Shown piece by piece: positions 23,367 to 33,045 of a stretch of 43,386 nt of DNA (positions are counted from its first letter, which is position 1; every line of letters begins with the position of its first letter). Below the pieces are notes generated by a model. That model did not search any database. It was not told the origin of the DNA and worked only from the letters and a program-made list of their open reading frames with translations. The stretch is from an uncultured Oscillospiraceae bacterium. Its GTDB lineage: Bacteria; Bacillota; Clostridia; Oscillospirales; Oscillospiraceae. The stretch is taken from contig CALWWW010000019.1 of the NCBI GenBank assembly GCA_944385365.1, forward strand, positions 1 to 43,386, written 5' to 3'. Both the position numbers and the translations under genes were made by a program.

Positions 23367-26300
23367 TGCGACCCAACCGGCTGCGCACCGACGCGTGGCG
23401 GGAGATTCGTCATACCTTCTCCCGCTTTCTGTCGCTGGTGATACTGTCGGCCCTGGCCGTGGCCTTTCTGGTGGGTCTGCGGGCCGCGGCCCCCCATATG
23501 GAATACACCGCAGACCAATATTACGACGAGACCCGCCTGATGGACGGCTATGTGCTCTCCACCATGGGTCTGACCGACGAGGATTTGGAAGCCCTTGCCG
23601 CCGCTCCCGGCGTGGCCCAGGTGGAGGGGGGCTGGAATCTGGACGCCATCGCCATTGACAGCGTGGTGACGGTCCGTTCCCTGCCGGAACCGCTGAACCA
23701 GCTGACGGTGAAGGAGGGTCGGCTGCCCCGGTCTGAGGACGAGTGCGTCACGGAGACGCTGCTGCTGGAAAGCCTGGGCCTTTCCGTGGGGGACACATTG
23801 GAGCTGACCGCCGCCGAGGACGAGGAGGAAGATTTGTCCTGCTGGACCTATACGGTGGTGGGAACCGTCACCTCTCCCCTGTACGTGGGCACCGACCGGG
23901 GCACCAGCCGTTTGGGCAACGGCGCGGTGGACGGCTTTGTGTACGTCCCGGCGGACAATTTCCAGCTGGATGTCTATACGGTGGCCTATTTTACCGGCCA
24001 GGGGCTTGCGGAGCTGGAAAGCTATTCCGACGAGTACGACGACCGGGCGGAAGCGCTGCTGGACAGTCTGGAACCTCTTTCCGAGGAACGGGCGGCCCTG
24101 CGGGACGATGTGGTCCGGCAGGAGGCCCAGGAGGAACTGGACGACGCCCAGCGGGACATTGACGAGGCCCAGGAGGAATTGGACGATGCCAAGGCGAAAC
24201 TGGAGCAGGCACGGGCGGAGCTGGACGCGGGCTGGCAGCAGTATTATGACGGCCTTTCCCAGCTGACCACATCCATCACCGACGGGCGGGCCCAGCTGGA
24301 GGAAACGGCCGCCACCCTGGTAACCGGCTGGCAGGACTATTACGATGGACAGGCCCAATATGAAGCGGCCCTGGCGGACTATGCAGCCCAGGCCGCCCAG
24401 CTGGCGGCGGCGGAACAGGAATTGGAACAGGGACAGGCCCAGTATGAAGCGGCCCTGGCCCCCTACGCGGGAACGCCCCAATACGCCCTGGTGGAACAGC
24501 AGCTGGCCCCCCAAAAGGCCCAGCTGGAGGAAACCGCCGCCACCCTGGCGGAAGCCCGCCAGCAGTTGGACGCGGGCAAGGCCCAGCTGGACGAGACCGC
24601 CGCCACCCTGACGGAAACCCACGACCATCTGACGGCGGGACAGGCCCAGTACGATGAAGCGTTGGCGGAACTGAACCGGCAGCAGTTGGCGGGACAAGCC
24701 CAGCTGTCCGGCTCTCTGGCCCAGCTGGACGAGGGAGAAACGGCCTATGCCCGTTCCCTGGGGCAGTATGCTGCCGCCGTGGCCGAAGCGGAACCGGAGT
24801 TAGAAGACGCCCGGCAGGAGCTGGCCGACGGCCAGCAGGAGTTGGACGAGATGGAGCCGTGCGAATGGTACGTCCTGGGCCGGGACGGTAACGCGGGCAT
24901 TGTGGGCTATTCCCAGGACGCCCAGCGGGTGGCCAATCTGGCGGCGGTGTTCCCGGTGATCTTCTTTGTGGTGGCGGCCCTGGCCTGTCTCACCACCATG
25001 ACCCGCATGGTGGAGGAACAGCGGTCGCAGATCGGCGCGCTGAAAGCGTTGGGCTTTACCCGCATGGCCATTTCCTGGAAGTATTTAGGGTATGCGGCGG
25101 CGGCCAGCTGTACCGGCGGTCTGGCGGGTCTGGCCCTGGGGGCCACGCTGATTCCGGCGGTCATCGCCAACGCTTTCGCCATTATGTATACCATGCCGTC
25201 CTTGCAGTACAAATCCCTGCCGGTTCTCTATACCCTGTCGGTGCTGCTGGCGGTGGTGTGTACCACCGGCGCGTCCCTGTGGGCCTGCTTTGCGACGCTG
25301 ATAGACGCCCCGGCCAATCTGATGCGGCCAAGGGCCCCCAAACCGGGGCGGCGGGTGTTCCTGGAATACTGCACGCCCATTTGGCGGCGGCTCAGCTTCA
25401 CCTGGAAGGTGACTATGCGGAACCTGTTCCGGTATCAGCGGCGGTTCTGGATGACGGTCCTGGGCATTGGCGGCTGTACGGCGCTGATCGTCACGGGTTT
25501 TGGTCTCCACGACTCCATCTTTGCCATTCTGGACAACCAGTATGATGAGATTTGTGTCTATGATACGTTGGTGGGCATCGATTCCGACTTGTCCCAGGGC
25601 CAGCGAAAAAAGATCACAACGTATCTGGACAGCAGCGACGCGGTGACGGACTACCTGTTCACGTACCAGGAATCGCTGGACGTGTCGGCGGGCGGGGTTT
25701 CTTATGGGGCCACCCTGTTCGCCGTGTCGGACGGCGACGCCTTTTCCCGGTTTATCCGGCTGCGGGACCGGCAGACCGGCGAAGCCCTTTCGTTGTCGGA
25801 CCGGGGCGTGGTGCTGTCGGAGAAGACGGCGGAGCTGCTGGAAGTGGAGCCGGGGGACCATATCATTCTGGACGGAGAAAAACGGGTGGAGGCCACGGTG
25901 GCGGCCCTGACGGAAAACTATGTGCAGTATTACGTCTATCTGACGGCAGACCTGTACGAGCAGCTGTTCGGGCAGCCGCCGGAGGAAAACACCATTCTCC
26001 TGACCTACGGGCCCCAGGTGGATGACGTGGCCTCGGACGATACCACCACGGAATTGATGACCATGGACGGCGTCACATCGTGTTCGTATATCGCCACCAT
26101 ACGGGATTTGTTTACCGATAGCATGTCGGCGGTCAATTATGCGGTGGTGATTATCATTGTGGCGGCGGCGGCGCTGGCCTTTGTGGTGCTGTATAATTTG
26201 ACAAATATCAATATCACGGAGCGCGTCCGGGAGCTGGCGACGTTGAAGGTGCTGGGGTTCTATGACCGGGAAGTGACGGCGTATGTGTACCGGGAAAACG

Positions 26301-26533
26301 TGTTTTTGACGCTGTTCGGCATCGGGCTGGGGCTGGTGATGGGCCGATGGCTCCATAGTTGGATGGTGCTGACGGTGGAGGTGGACCTGGTGATGTTTGG
26401 ACGGACCGCGCCGCCATATGCCTATGGTCTGGCGGCGGCCATGACGGTGGTGTTCTCTCTGGTGGTCAATCTGGCGGCCCATTATAAGCTGAAGACGGTG
26501 GATATGGTGGAAAGCCTGAAATCCGTGGAATAA
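23360..26533 (+). CDS. FtsX-like ABC permease with a large coiled-coil ectodomain
   Basis: 1057 aa. One N-terminal span (about 22-42) is followed by a ~480-residue external region. Of this, about 254-500 is a long coiled coil rich in Gln, Glu and Ala, with recurring modules AQLEETAATL and QAQYEAAL. Spans then lie at about 524-546, 574-600 and 619-645 (FtsX domain 1). A second unit starts with a span at 695-715, an external MacB_PCD-like domain 720-920, and spans 925-947, 980-1000 and 1019-1045. So it is a duplicated FtsX permease of the Firmicutes type in which the coiled coil probably reaches through the cell wall. Pairs with the ATPase upstream. Confidence 0.87.
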
Positions 26534-26545
26534 CGCCCCCAATTA

Positions 26546-27364
26546 CGCACCCAAATATAAAAGTTTTACTCGATTTTTTTCAAAAAATCGCGGAGTCCAG
26601 AGGCAGCGCCTCTGGTCGCCCGCCGCAGCGGGCGAAACTCCCGCTGGCCGCAGCCAGCGAAACACCCGCGCCGCGCACGGCGCGAAATCCCCCATCGTCT
26701 CAAAGCGCCATCCGCAGATGGCGCAATCTCCGGGGCCGTCTCCGACGGCCCCGGAGCCGCCGTCCCCACCCCTCACGGGGTGGTGGGCGGCGGCCTTATG
26801 TCGTACCGTGTCCGATAACGTACCTGCCCCACAAACCATGCGGGGCAGTCCGTCCTTGTTCGTAGGGGACGATGCCCACATCGTCCCGGCGGTACCGGGT
26901 GGCATTGACCGGCGCATGGAGGCGAAATCGATGGGGTGTGCACCGGCATGGTGTGCGATGGTGGATGGTGCGGCGTGCGGGCCGATGTGGGCATCGGCCC
27001 CTACAGGATGCATACGATGATACGAACACCGAATGAAATGGGGTACCGGGCGGGGGAAACGGAAAAGCCGCCGCCCACCACCCCGCGAGGGGTGGGGACG
27101 GCGGCTTTGGGGCCGTCGGAGACGGCCCCGGGGATTGCGCCATCTGCGGATGGCGCTATGGACGACTGGGGATTTCGCCCGCTGCGGCGGGCGGGTGTTT
27201 CGCCCGTTGCGACGGGCGTGTATTTCGTGCCGTGCGCGGCGCGGGTGTTTCGCTGGCTGCGGCCAGCGGGAATTTCGCCCCGTGCGCGGGGCGACCAAAG
27301 GCTCTGCCTTTGGAAACCGCGATTTTTTGAAAAAAATCGAGTAAAACTTTCAATTTTGGGTGCG
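26546..27364. repeat. Palindromic mosaic element, copy D (complete, 819 bp)
   Basis: Both ends are intact: CGCACCCAAA at 26546-26555 and TTTGGGTGCG at 27355-27364, then AAAAGTTTTACTCG-type motifs on each side. Left arm: CCAGAGGC, then CGCA-loop hairpins with stems CGCCCGC, CGCTGGC, CGCGCCG and GCGCCATC. Right arm: GCGCCATC 27137-27156, then TGCG-loop hairpins starting at 27176 (CGCCCGC), 27201 (CGCCCGT), 27226 (CGTGCCG, one wobble), 27251 (CGCTGGC) and 27276 (CGCCCCG), and CCAAAGGC 27295-27313. Core: 26862-26887 (GTAG foot, GGGACGATG, loop CCCA) and 26979-27004 (inverted, GGGCCGATG). GGGGCCGTC/GACGGCCCC and GC-rich mirror segments extend the arms. Lies between convergent genes. Confidence 0.9.
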
Positions 27365-27371
27365 TCGGGTG

Positions 27372-27836
27372 TTACTGCTTACTGCGCAGGTACTCCAAAA
27401 TCTCCGCCGCGTTGGTATCGGGCTTCACCTTGGGCATGACCTTCTCAATCACACCGTTCCCGTCGATGACAAAGGTCGACCGGACCACGCCCATGGACAC
27501 CTTTCCATAATTCTTCTTCTCCTGCCACACGCCGAACCCCTCAATGGCCTGCCGCTCCGGGTCCGACAGCAGAATAAACGGCAGGTTATATTTCTCGGCA
27601 AATTTCACATGGGATGCCACCGAATCTTTACTGATTCCGATCACCACCACGTCCAGCGCCTTGAACTCCTCGTAAGCCCCTGCAAAGGCGCAGGCCTGCC
27701 GGGTGCAGCCGGGGGTATTATCCCTGGGATAGAAATAGAGCACCACCGTTTTTCCCGCATAATCCGACAGAGACACGCTGTTTCCGTCCTTATCGCTGAG
27801 GGTAAAGTTCGGGGCTTTCATACCGACTTCCAGCAT
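27372..27836 (-). CDS. bcp: Thiol peroxidase Bcp (PrxQ-type peroxiredoxin)
   Basis: 154 aa. Reduces hydrogen and organic peroxides. Peroxidatic Cys44 in PRDNTPGCTRQAC and resolving Cys49 five residues on, the PrxQ pattern. Also the family segment VVIGISKDSVASHVKFAEKY. Usual length. Starts 3 bp after yaaA, another peroxide-defence gene, so the pair makes functional sense. Last gene of the minus-strand recD2 operon; only repeat D lies beyond the stop and no classical terminator is seen. Confidence 0.95.
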   Translation of the reverse strand: MLEVGMKAPNFTLSDKDGNSVSLSDYAGKTVVLYFYPRDNTPGCTRQACAFAGAYEEFKALDVVVIGISKDSVASHVKFAEKYNLPFILLSDPERQAIEGFGVWQEKKNYGKVSMGVVRSTFVIDGNGVIEKVMPKVKPDTNAAEILEYLRSKQ

Positions 27837-27839
27837 CGT

Positions 27840-28589
27840 TTATGTTCCTCCTTGCAGAAATACATCGTTGTTTTGGGTCGAGCGGTCCGGGTCATAGGCA
27901 AAGCCCAGCCCGTCAAACCGCCGCAGCTGTTCCACCGCCGTCACCCGGTTTTGGGCCATCCAACGGACCATCTCGCCCCTGGCCATTTTGCACAGTGTCC
28001 CCTGCTCCACGGCCTTGCCGTTTTTCAGCACGGCAAAGGTGCAGCGGTGGACCGTCACTTCCGGCGGCAGATGGGGCGTCACCGCCCGGCTGTACTCCTT
28101 GGACGCCAAATCCACCACCGTATCCGTCTCCCCGGCCACGGTCCGGGCCAGGGTATCGCCCCAGAAGGTGTACAGGTCCTTTGCGCCGTCCACCGGCAGC
28201 ACCGCCTGCATCTCCAGCCGGTAGGGCGTCACGCCGTCAAAGGGCCGCACCATCCCGTAAAAGCCCGACAGAATCCGCAGATGTTCCTGTAAATAGTCCA
28301 GTTTCGCGTCTTCCAGCACACCGGGGGCCAGATATCGATAGGCGATGCCCTCATAGGACAGCACCGCCGGGGTCAGTCCCCGCCGCAGGTCCATATGGGC
28401 CAGCCGTTCCACATTCTGGGCGGCGATGGCCTCGTTGCACTTCCACAGCGCCCGCAGCTCCTCCGGCGTTCTGGACCGCAGCGCTTCCAGCAGCCGTTCC
28501 GTCCGGTCCAGAAAGTCCGGCAGCCCCAGAGGGGCCAGGGTGTCCGTGTCCACCCGCATTTTCTTGGCCGGGGCCAGTAAAATCCGCAT
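27840..28589 (-). CDS. yaaA: Peroxide stress protein YaaA (DUF328)
   Basis: 249 aa. Starts MRILLAPAKKMR, the family signature, with LSYEGIAYRYLAP, ILSGFYGMVRPFDGVTPYRLEM, FWGDTLA and VDLASKEYSRAV. In E. coli YaaA limits free iron and oxidative DNA damage; related DUF328 proteins bind DNA. Gap of 21 bp from mreB and 3 bp to bcp. Confidence 0.93.
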   Translation of the reverse strand: MRILLAPAKKMRVDTDTLAPLGLPDFLDRTERLLEALRSRTPEELRALWKCNEAIAAQNVERLAHMDLRRGLTPAVLSYEGIAYRYLAPGVLEDAKLDYLQEHLRILSGFYGMVRPFDGVTPYRLEMQAVLPVDGAKDLYTFWGDTLARTVAGETDTVVDLASKEYSRAVTPHLPPEVTVHRCTFAVLKNGKAVEQGTLCKMARGEMVRWMAQNRVTAVEQLRRFDGLGFAYDPDRSTQNNDVFLQGGT

Positions 28590-28610
28590 AGCCGTCTCCT
28601 GTCCCCGCCG

Positions 28611-29642
28611 TTATTCCTGCAGCAGCTTTTTGCGGGCCAGATTGATGGTGCCCTCCTGCATCTGCTTGATCCACCGCAGACTCTTGCCGCAGCCCAGGGC
28701 CACACAGGAATCGGCGTCGTCGGCCTGGGAACAGGGAATGCCGGTCCGCTCCATAATCAGCTGGGCAAAGCCCCACAGCTGACTGCCGCCGCCGGTGAGG
28801 GTGATACCGTTCTGGGAGATATCGGCCACCAGCTCCGGCGAGGTCTGCTCCATCACCGCCAGAATTTCATCGACGATCTGCCGGGCCGGACGCTTGAAGA
28901 CCTCGTACAGCTCGGCGGAGCTGACCTCCACCTCCTTGGGCAGTCCCGTTTTCAGGTCCCGGCCCTTGGAACGCATACTGACGTTCTGCCCCCGCTCGTA
29001 GACGCAGCCGATGGCGATTTTCAATTCCTCGGCGGCGTTGGGGCCCAGCAGCACATTGAACCGGCGGCGGACGTACCGGATCACCTGTTCGTCAAAGGCC
29101 TGTCCCGCCACCTTCAGCGACGAGGACACGGCCACATTGTTCATGGTCACCACGGCCACATCGGTGGTGCCGCCGCCGATGTCCACCACCAGGTGTCCGC
29201 CGGGGTCGTCCAGATTCATCTGCGCGCCCAGGGCGGCGGCGAAGGGCTCTTCGATCAGGTAGACGCGGCGGGCGCCGGCCTCCATGGTGGCCTGGATGAC
29301 AGCCCGTTCCTCCACCTCGCTGATGCCGCTGGGGACCGTGACCACCACACGGGGCTTGACAAAGGCAAACCGCGTCACCTTTTTGATCATCTGTGTCAGC
29401 ATCTTTTCCGTCATCTCATAGTCGGAGATGACGCCCTCCCGCAGGGGCCGCAGGGCCACCACATTGCCGGGAGTACGGCCCAGCATGTTATTGGCGGCGG
29501 CACCCACCTGTAACACCTTGCCGGTGTTCTTGTCCACGGCAACCACCGACGGCTCCCGGAGGACGATGCCCTTTCCGGCCTCATAGATCAGCACGTTGGC
29601 CGTGCCCAGATCGATTCCCAGATCGTGTGATAACTTTAACAT
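28611..29642 (-). CDS. mreB: Rod-shape determining protein MreB/Mbl
   Basis: 343 aa actin-like ATPase: GIDLGTANVLIY phosphate loop 1, VVDIGGGTTDVAVV phosphate loop 2, GGGSQLWGFAQLI adenosine loop. Membrane-associated filaments guide lateral wall synthesis. mreC and mreD are not adjacent, so it may be a second paralogue (Mbl-like). Overlaps the comF stop by 7 nt. Confidence 0.92.
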   Translation of the reverse strand: MLKLSHDLGIDLGTANVLIYEAGKGIVLREPSVVAVDKNTGKVLQVGAAANNMLGRTPGNVVALRPLREGVISDYEMTEKMLTQMIKKVTRFAFVKPRVVVTVPSGISEVEERAVIQATMEAGARRVYLIEEPFAAALGAQMNLDDPGGHLVVDIGGGTTDVAVVTMNNVAVSSSLKVAGQAFDEQVIRYVRRRFNVLLGPNAAEELKIAIGCVYERGQNVSMRSKGRDLKTGLPKEVEVSSAELYEVFKRPARQIVDEILAVMEQTSPELVADISQNGITLTGGGSQLWGFAQLIMERTGIPCSQADDADSCVALGCGKSLRWIKQMQEGTINLARKKLLQE

Positions 29643-30319
29643 GGCTTCACCTGTTCATTTTCCTTAAATTCTCGGCTTCTGGCCAGTGCGGCCATCCAGA
29701 TGGTGTCGGCCCCTGCCAGCAGCAGCGTCCGGCCCGCCTCCGTGGCCGTGGCCCCGGTGGTCCAGACGTCGTCCACCAGCAGCAGCCGCTTCCCCGCCGC
29801 CGCGTGGGCCACGGCGGCATAGACGCCCAGCACATTGGCCCGCCGTTCCTCCGGCGTGGTCAGGGTGGATTGGGGCGGATTGTGTTTGATCTTGCGGAGG
29901 GTGGATACCAGGGGCTTGTCCAGCGCCTTGGCCAAAGATGCCGCCAGCAGCTTCGACTGATCGTACCCCCGCCGCCAGCGGCGGCGGCGGCTCACCGGTA
30001 TCCAGGTGACGGCGTCCACGTCCTCCAGGGGCAGCCGGACACAGGCCGCGGCCAGCAGACGGCCATAACAGCGGCTGTAATGGCTCCGGCCGAAAAACTT
30101 GTACCGGAGAATGGACCCACGGACCGCACCCTGATACCACAGGGCCGCCGTGACGCCGTCAAAAACCTCGGTACGCTGGAGCTTTTCATCACAAACCGGC
30201 AGGGTTTTGCGGCAGCTGTCGCAGAAATCGTGCTGATGGTGCGTCAGCAGCGTACCGCACAGGACGCACTTGGGCGGATAGATCAGGTCCAGCAGGACCG
30301 TTACCGGATGGAACTTCAT
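29636..30319 (-). CDS. comF: ComF family phosphoribosyltransferase-like protein
   Basis: 227 aa. N-terminal zinc finger Cys 18, 21, 33 and 36 (PPKCVLCG, FCDSC), then a type I PRTase fold with VTWIPVSRRRRWRRGYDQSKLLA and the PRPP loop LLLVDDVWTTGATATEAG. ComF proteins take part in DNA uptake during transformation. Overlaps recD2 by 4 nt and mreB by 7 nt. No other competence gene is in view. Confidence 0.92.
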   Translation of the reverse strand: MKFHPVTVLLDLIYPPKCVLCGTLLTHHQHDFCDSCRKTLPVCDEKLQRTEVFDGVTAALWYQGAVRGSILRYKFFGRSHYSRCYGRLLAAACVRLPLEDVDAVTWIPVSRRRRWRRGYDQSKLLAASLAKALDKPLVSTLRKIKHNPPQSTLTTPEERRANVLGVYAAVAHAAAGKRLLLVDDVWTTGATATEAGRTLLLAGADTIWMAALARSREFKENEQVKPC

Positions 30320-32541
30320 GCCTCCGGCTCCTGCTGCTGCAAGCGCAGCTTCAATCCGCTGTACCGGCGCTGCTGGCGGTCGTTGGCCGTCATCTGAGCA
30401 ATGACCGATTCATCGCCCACGATAATCAGCATCTGTCTGGCACGGGTGATGGCCGTATAGAGGATGCTGCGGCTCAGCAGGTACGGCGAACCGCTCCAGG
30501 CCGTCAGAATCACGGCCCGGTATTCGCTGCCCTGGCTCTTGTGCACGGTCATGGCATAGGCCAGCTCCAGTTCCGACAGCATATCAAACTCATAGCTGGC
30601 GGTCCGGTCGTCATCGAAGACCACCGTCAGCGTCTCGGTGCTGTGGTTGATGGTGGTGATGACGCCCATATCGCCGTTGAAGACGCCGACGCCGCTGCCC
30701 AGGCCGTCGGTGCGCTTCCAGACAATGTCGTAATTGTTGCGAATCTGCATGACCCGGTCCCCCTCCCGGAAGACGGTTTCGCCCCGCTGGCGCTCGGCCT
30801 TGGTGGGGGTGGGGGGATTGAGGACGGCCTGGAGCCGCTTGTTCAGGTTGACGGTGCCCGTCTCCTGCTTGCGGGTGGGCGACAGGACCTGAATTTCCGC
30901 CGGCGGGATGCCCATATTTTCCGGCAGCCGCCGGTCGCAGAGGTCACAGATGGTATCCACCACCGATTCCGCCGTCCGCCGCTTGAGAAAGAAGAAATCC
31001 CGGTCCTTGACGGTCAGCTGGGGCAGATGGCCCTGGTTGACGGCGTGGGCGTTCATGACAATCAAGCTCTCCCGCGCCTGCCGGAAAATCTCCGTCAGCC
31101 GCACCATGGGCAGGACGCCGCTGCGAATGAGATCGGAAAAGACGTTGCCCGGTCCCACCGACGGCAGCTGATCCGGGTCGCCCACCAGCACCAGACGGCA
31201 CCGGGGCGGCAGCGCCCGCAGCAGGGACTGCATCAGCTGCAAATCCACCATGGAGGTCTCGTCCACCACCACGGCTTCCACATCCAGGGGGTCGTCCTCA
31301 TTGTGGGTAAAGACCATTGCCCCGCTCTCCGGGTCAAACTGGGCTTCCAGGAGCCGATGGATGGTGGAGGCTTCCCGCCCCGTCAAATCGCTGAGCCGTT
31401 TGGCGGCCCGGCCCGTGGGAGCGGCCAGCAGGGATTTCAATTTCATTCGGTCGAAGAGATCGAGGATGCCGTCCAGCGTCGTGGTTTTGCCGGTACCGGG
31501 GCCGCCGGTGACCAGCACCACCCGGTGCTCGGCGGCGGCGGTGATGGCTTCCAGCTGCTGGCGGGCATAGGCAATTTTCCGGTTGGCCTGGACCTCCCTT
31601 AGGAGCCGGGCCAAATCCACCGGCAGTTTGGGCGCGTCGTCCACCATCTCCCGCAGCCGATGGGCCACATAGACCTCGGCCTCGTACAACTCCGGTAGGT
31701 AACAGATGTCCATATCGGCCAGCCGGTCCAATGCGATTCTCCCCTGCTCCTGAAGCCGCAGAAAGCCCTCGTCGATGGTGGCCCGGTCCAGACCCAGCAG
31801 CCCCTCCGTGGCGGCGGCCAGCTTGTGGCGCGGGAGAAATACATGGCCGTTATTGAGATTGTGGCTCAGTTCAAAGCAGATGCCCGCTTCCACCCGCCGC
31901 TCGTCGGCGCCGTCCACCCCCAGGGAGATGGCGAAGTGGTCCACCTGTCCGAAGGTGGCGCCGAAAAAGCTGTCGGTCAGCAGATAGGGGTCGTCCCGGA
32001 TGGCGTCCACGGCCATTTCCCCGTAGACCCGGTAGAGCCGCAGCGCCAGTTCCGTGGGCAGATTGTGGGCAGACAGAAATTCGATCAGCCGCCGGATGCC
32101 CACCTGACGGCGGAAGGACCGGCTCATCTCCTGGGCCTTTTTCTCGGAAATACCGGGCAGTGTGGCCAGCCGTTCCGGGTCGTTTTCAATGACGTCCAGG
32201 GCATGGACGCCGAAGGCCTCCACAATGCGCTTGGCCATGACGGCGCCGATGCCCTTGACGGCACGGGAGGACAGAAACGCCTGGATACCCGACGCCGATT
32301 CCGGCATGAGCCGTTCCAGGAACTCCGCCTCAAACTGACGGCCATAGGAGGGATGGCGGCTCCATTTGCCCGCCACCACCAGCCGTTCCCCCACGTTGGT
32401 CATGGGGATGGTGCCCACCACGGTGATGGTCTCGCCGCCCTCGGTGTCGAACCGCAGCACGGCATAGCCGTTTTCCTCATTCTGATAGACGATGGCCGAC
32501 ACGCTCCCGCGTATCATCTCCTGCTGTACTTCCACCTTCAC
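30316..32541 (-). CDS. recD2: RecD2-type 5'-3' DNA helicase
   Basis: 741 aa. N-terminal OB-like region, then helix-hairpin-helix motifs (AVKGIGAVMAKRIVEAF, TLPGISEKKAQEM), then the SF1B motor: Walker A GGPGTGKTTT at 346-355, VVVDETSM, LVLVGDPDQLPSVGPGN, AMTVHKSQGSEY and YTAITRAR near the C-terminus. RecD2 unwinds DNA in repair and protects forks; it is not part of RecBCD. A GTG start is preceded by AGGTGAGGT; an alternative ATG at 32517 has AGGAG adjacent. The 5' end overlaps the previous gene by 65 bp. Confidence 0.93.
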   Translation of the reverse strand: MKVEVQQEMIRGSVSAIVYQNEENGYAVLRFDTEGGETITVVGTIPMTNVGERLVVAGKWSRHPSYGRQFEAEFLERLMPESASGIQAFLSSRAVKGIGAVMAKRIVEAFGVHALDVIENDPERLATLPGISEKKAQEMSRSFRRQVGIRRLIEFLSAHNLPTELALRLYRVYGEMAVDAIRDDPYLLTDSFFGATFGQVDHFAISLGVDGADERRVEAGICFELSHNLNNGHVFLPRHKLAAATEGLLGLDRATIDEGFLRLQEQGRIALDRLADMDICYLPELYEAEVYVAHRLREMVDDAPKLPVDLARLLREVQANRKIAYARQQLEAITAAAEHRVVLVTGGPGTGKTTTLDGILDLFDRMKLKSLLAAPTGRAAKRLSDLTGREASTIHRLLEAQFDPESGAMVFTHNEDDPLDVEAVVVDETSMVDLQLMQSLLRALPPRCRLVLVGDPDQLPSVGPGNVFSDLIRSGVLPMVRLTEIFRQARESLIVMNAHAVNQGHLPQLTVKDRDFFFLKRRTAESVVDTICDLCDRRLPENMGIPPAEIQVLSPTRKQETGTVNLNKRLQAVLNPPTPTKAERQRGETVFREGDRVMQIRNNYDIVWKRTDGLGSGVGVFNGDMGVITTINHSTETLTVVFDDDRTASYEFDMLSELELAYAMTVHKSQGSEYRAVILTAWSGSPYLLSRSILYTAITRARQMLIIVGDESVIAQMTANDRQQRRYSGLKLRLQQQEPEA

Positions 32542-32857
32542 ACCTCACCTGTTCTGTCTGCGTGGGTCCCAACCACCGGATGTACGCCTGCTGCCGGGCC
32601 AGGGTTTCCGCCCGGCGGCGGGCCGCCGGGGCCATGCCGTGGTCTTCGATGACCAGTTCCGTCCGGACCAGTCCCGTGTCGTGGAGCCACTGGAAACTGT
32701 GAACCGTCTGCTCCAGATCGGGGGCGTCGCCGCGGCCCCGGTAGACCACCGAAACCGCGTCCCCGGCCAGGGGCAGCAGCAGCCGCCCCATCCAGAGCCA
32801 AAGGGCCAGCAGCAGCCCCGCCGTGGCCAGAATGGCCACCGCCATCTGTCCCATCAT
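32477..32857 (-). CDS. Unknown membrane-anchored protein upstream of recD2
   Basis: 126 aa from ATG 32857, after AGGGGAGGGG. A single N-terminal span (about 4-30, MAVAILATAGLLLALWLWMG), then a cytoplasmic or external domain with AVSVVYRGRGDAPDLEQTV, TGLVRTELVIEDHG and RRRAETLARQQAYIRWLG. No recognised motif. The C-terminal 21 codons overlap the start of recD2 in another frame, unusually long for this operon. Either the true recD2 start is downstream (32517) or the overlap is real. First gene of the operon. Confidence 0.65.
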   Translation of the reverse strand: MMGQMAVAILATAGLLLALWLWMGRLLLPLAGDAVSVVYRGRGDAPDLEQTVHSFQWLHDTGLVRTELVIEDHGMAPAARRRAETLARQQAYIRWLGPTQTEQVRCEGGSTAGDDTRERVGHRLSE

Positions 32858-32957
32858 ACGTACCCCTCCCCTTACAATGTCGGGCACAGTGCGTGCCAGA
32901 TCATTCTATGCCGGAAGGGGTCCAGCGGTGCAGACGCACCGCGTCCATATCTAAGTT

Positions 32958-32986
32958 ATTTTACACGATATTGCCATCAAATACAA
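32958..32986 (-). promoter_or_regulatory. Candidate promoter of the recD2 operon
   Basis: Minus strand TTGTAT, 17 bp, TAAAAT. It sits between the tuf terminator and the first gene; leader about 95 nt, with a GGTGCGTCTGCACC hairpin near 32929-32942. Confidence 0.5.
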
Positions 32987-32994
32987 TCGTCTAG

Positions 32995-33033
32995 CAAAAA
33001 GAAAACGGGCCGGAAGCGAATGCTTCCGGCCCG
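32995..33033 (-). terminator. Terminator of tuf
   Basis: Minus strand CGGGCCGGAAGC, loop ATTC, GCTTCCGGCCCG, then TTTTCTTTTT; a 12-bp perfect stem 12 bp after the tuf stop. Confidence 0.95.
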
Positions 33034-33045
33034 CAGGGCTACAAA

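Noticed and set aside
27176-27293. CRISPR array
   Set aside because: The 25-bp pitch resembles short repeats, but the units are palindromes separated by a near-constant 7-bp linker rather than unique spacers, and no cas gene is in the window.
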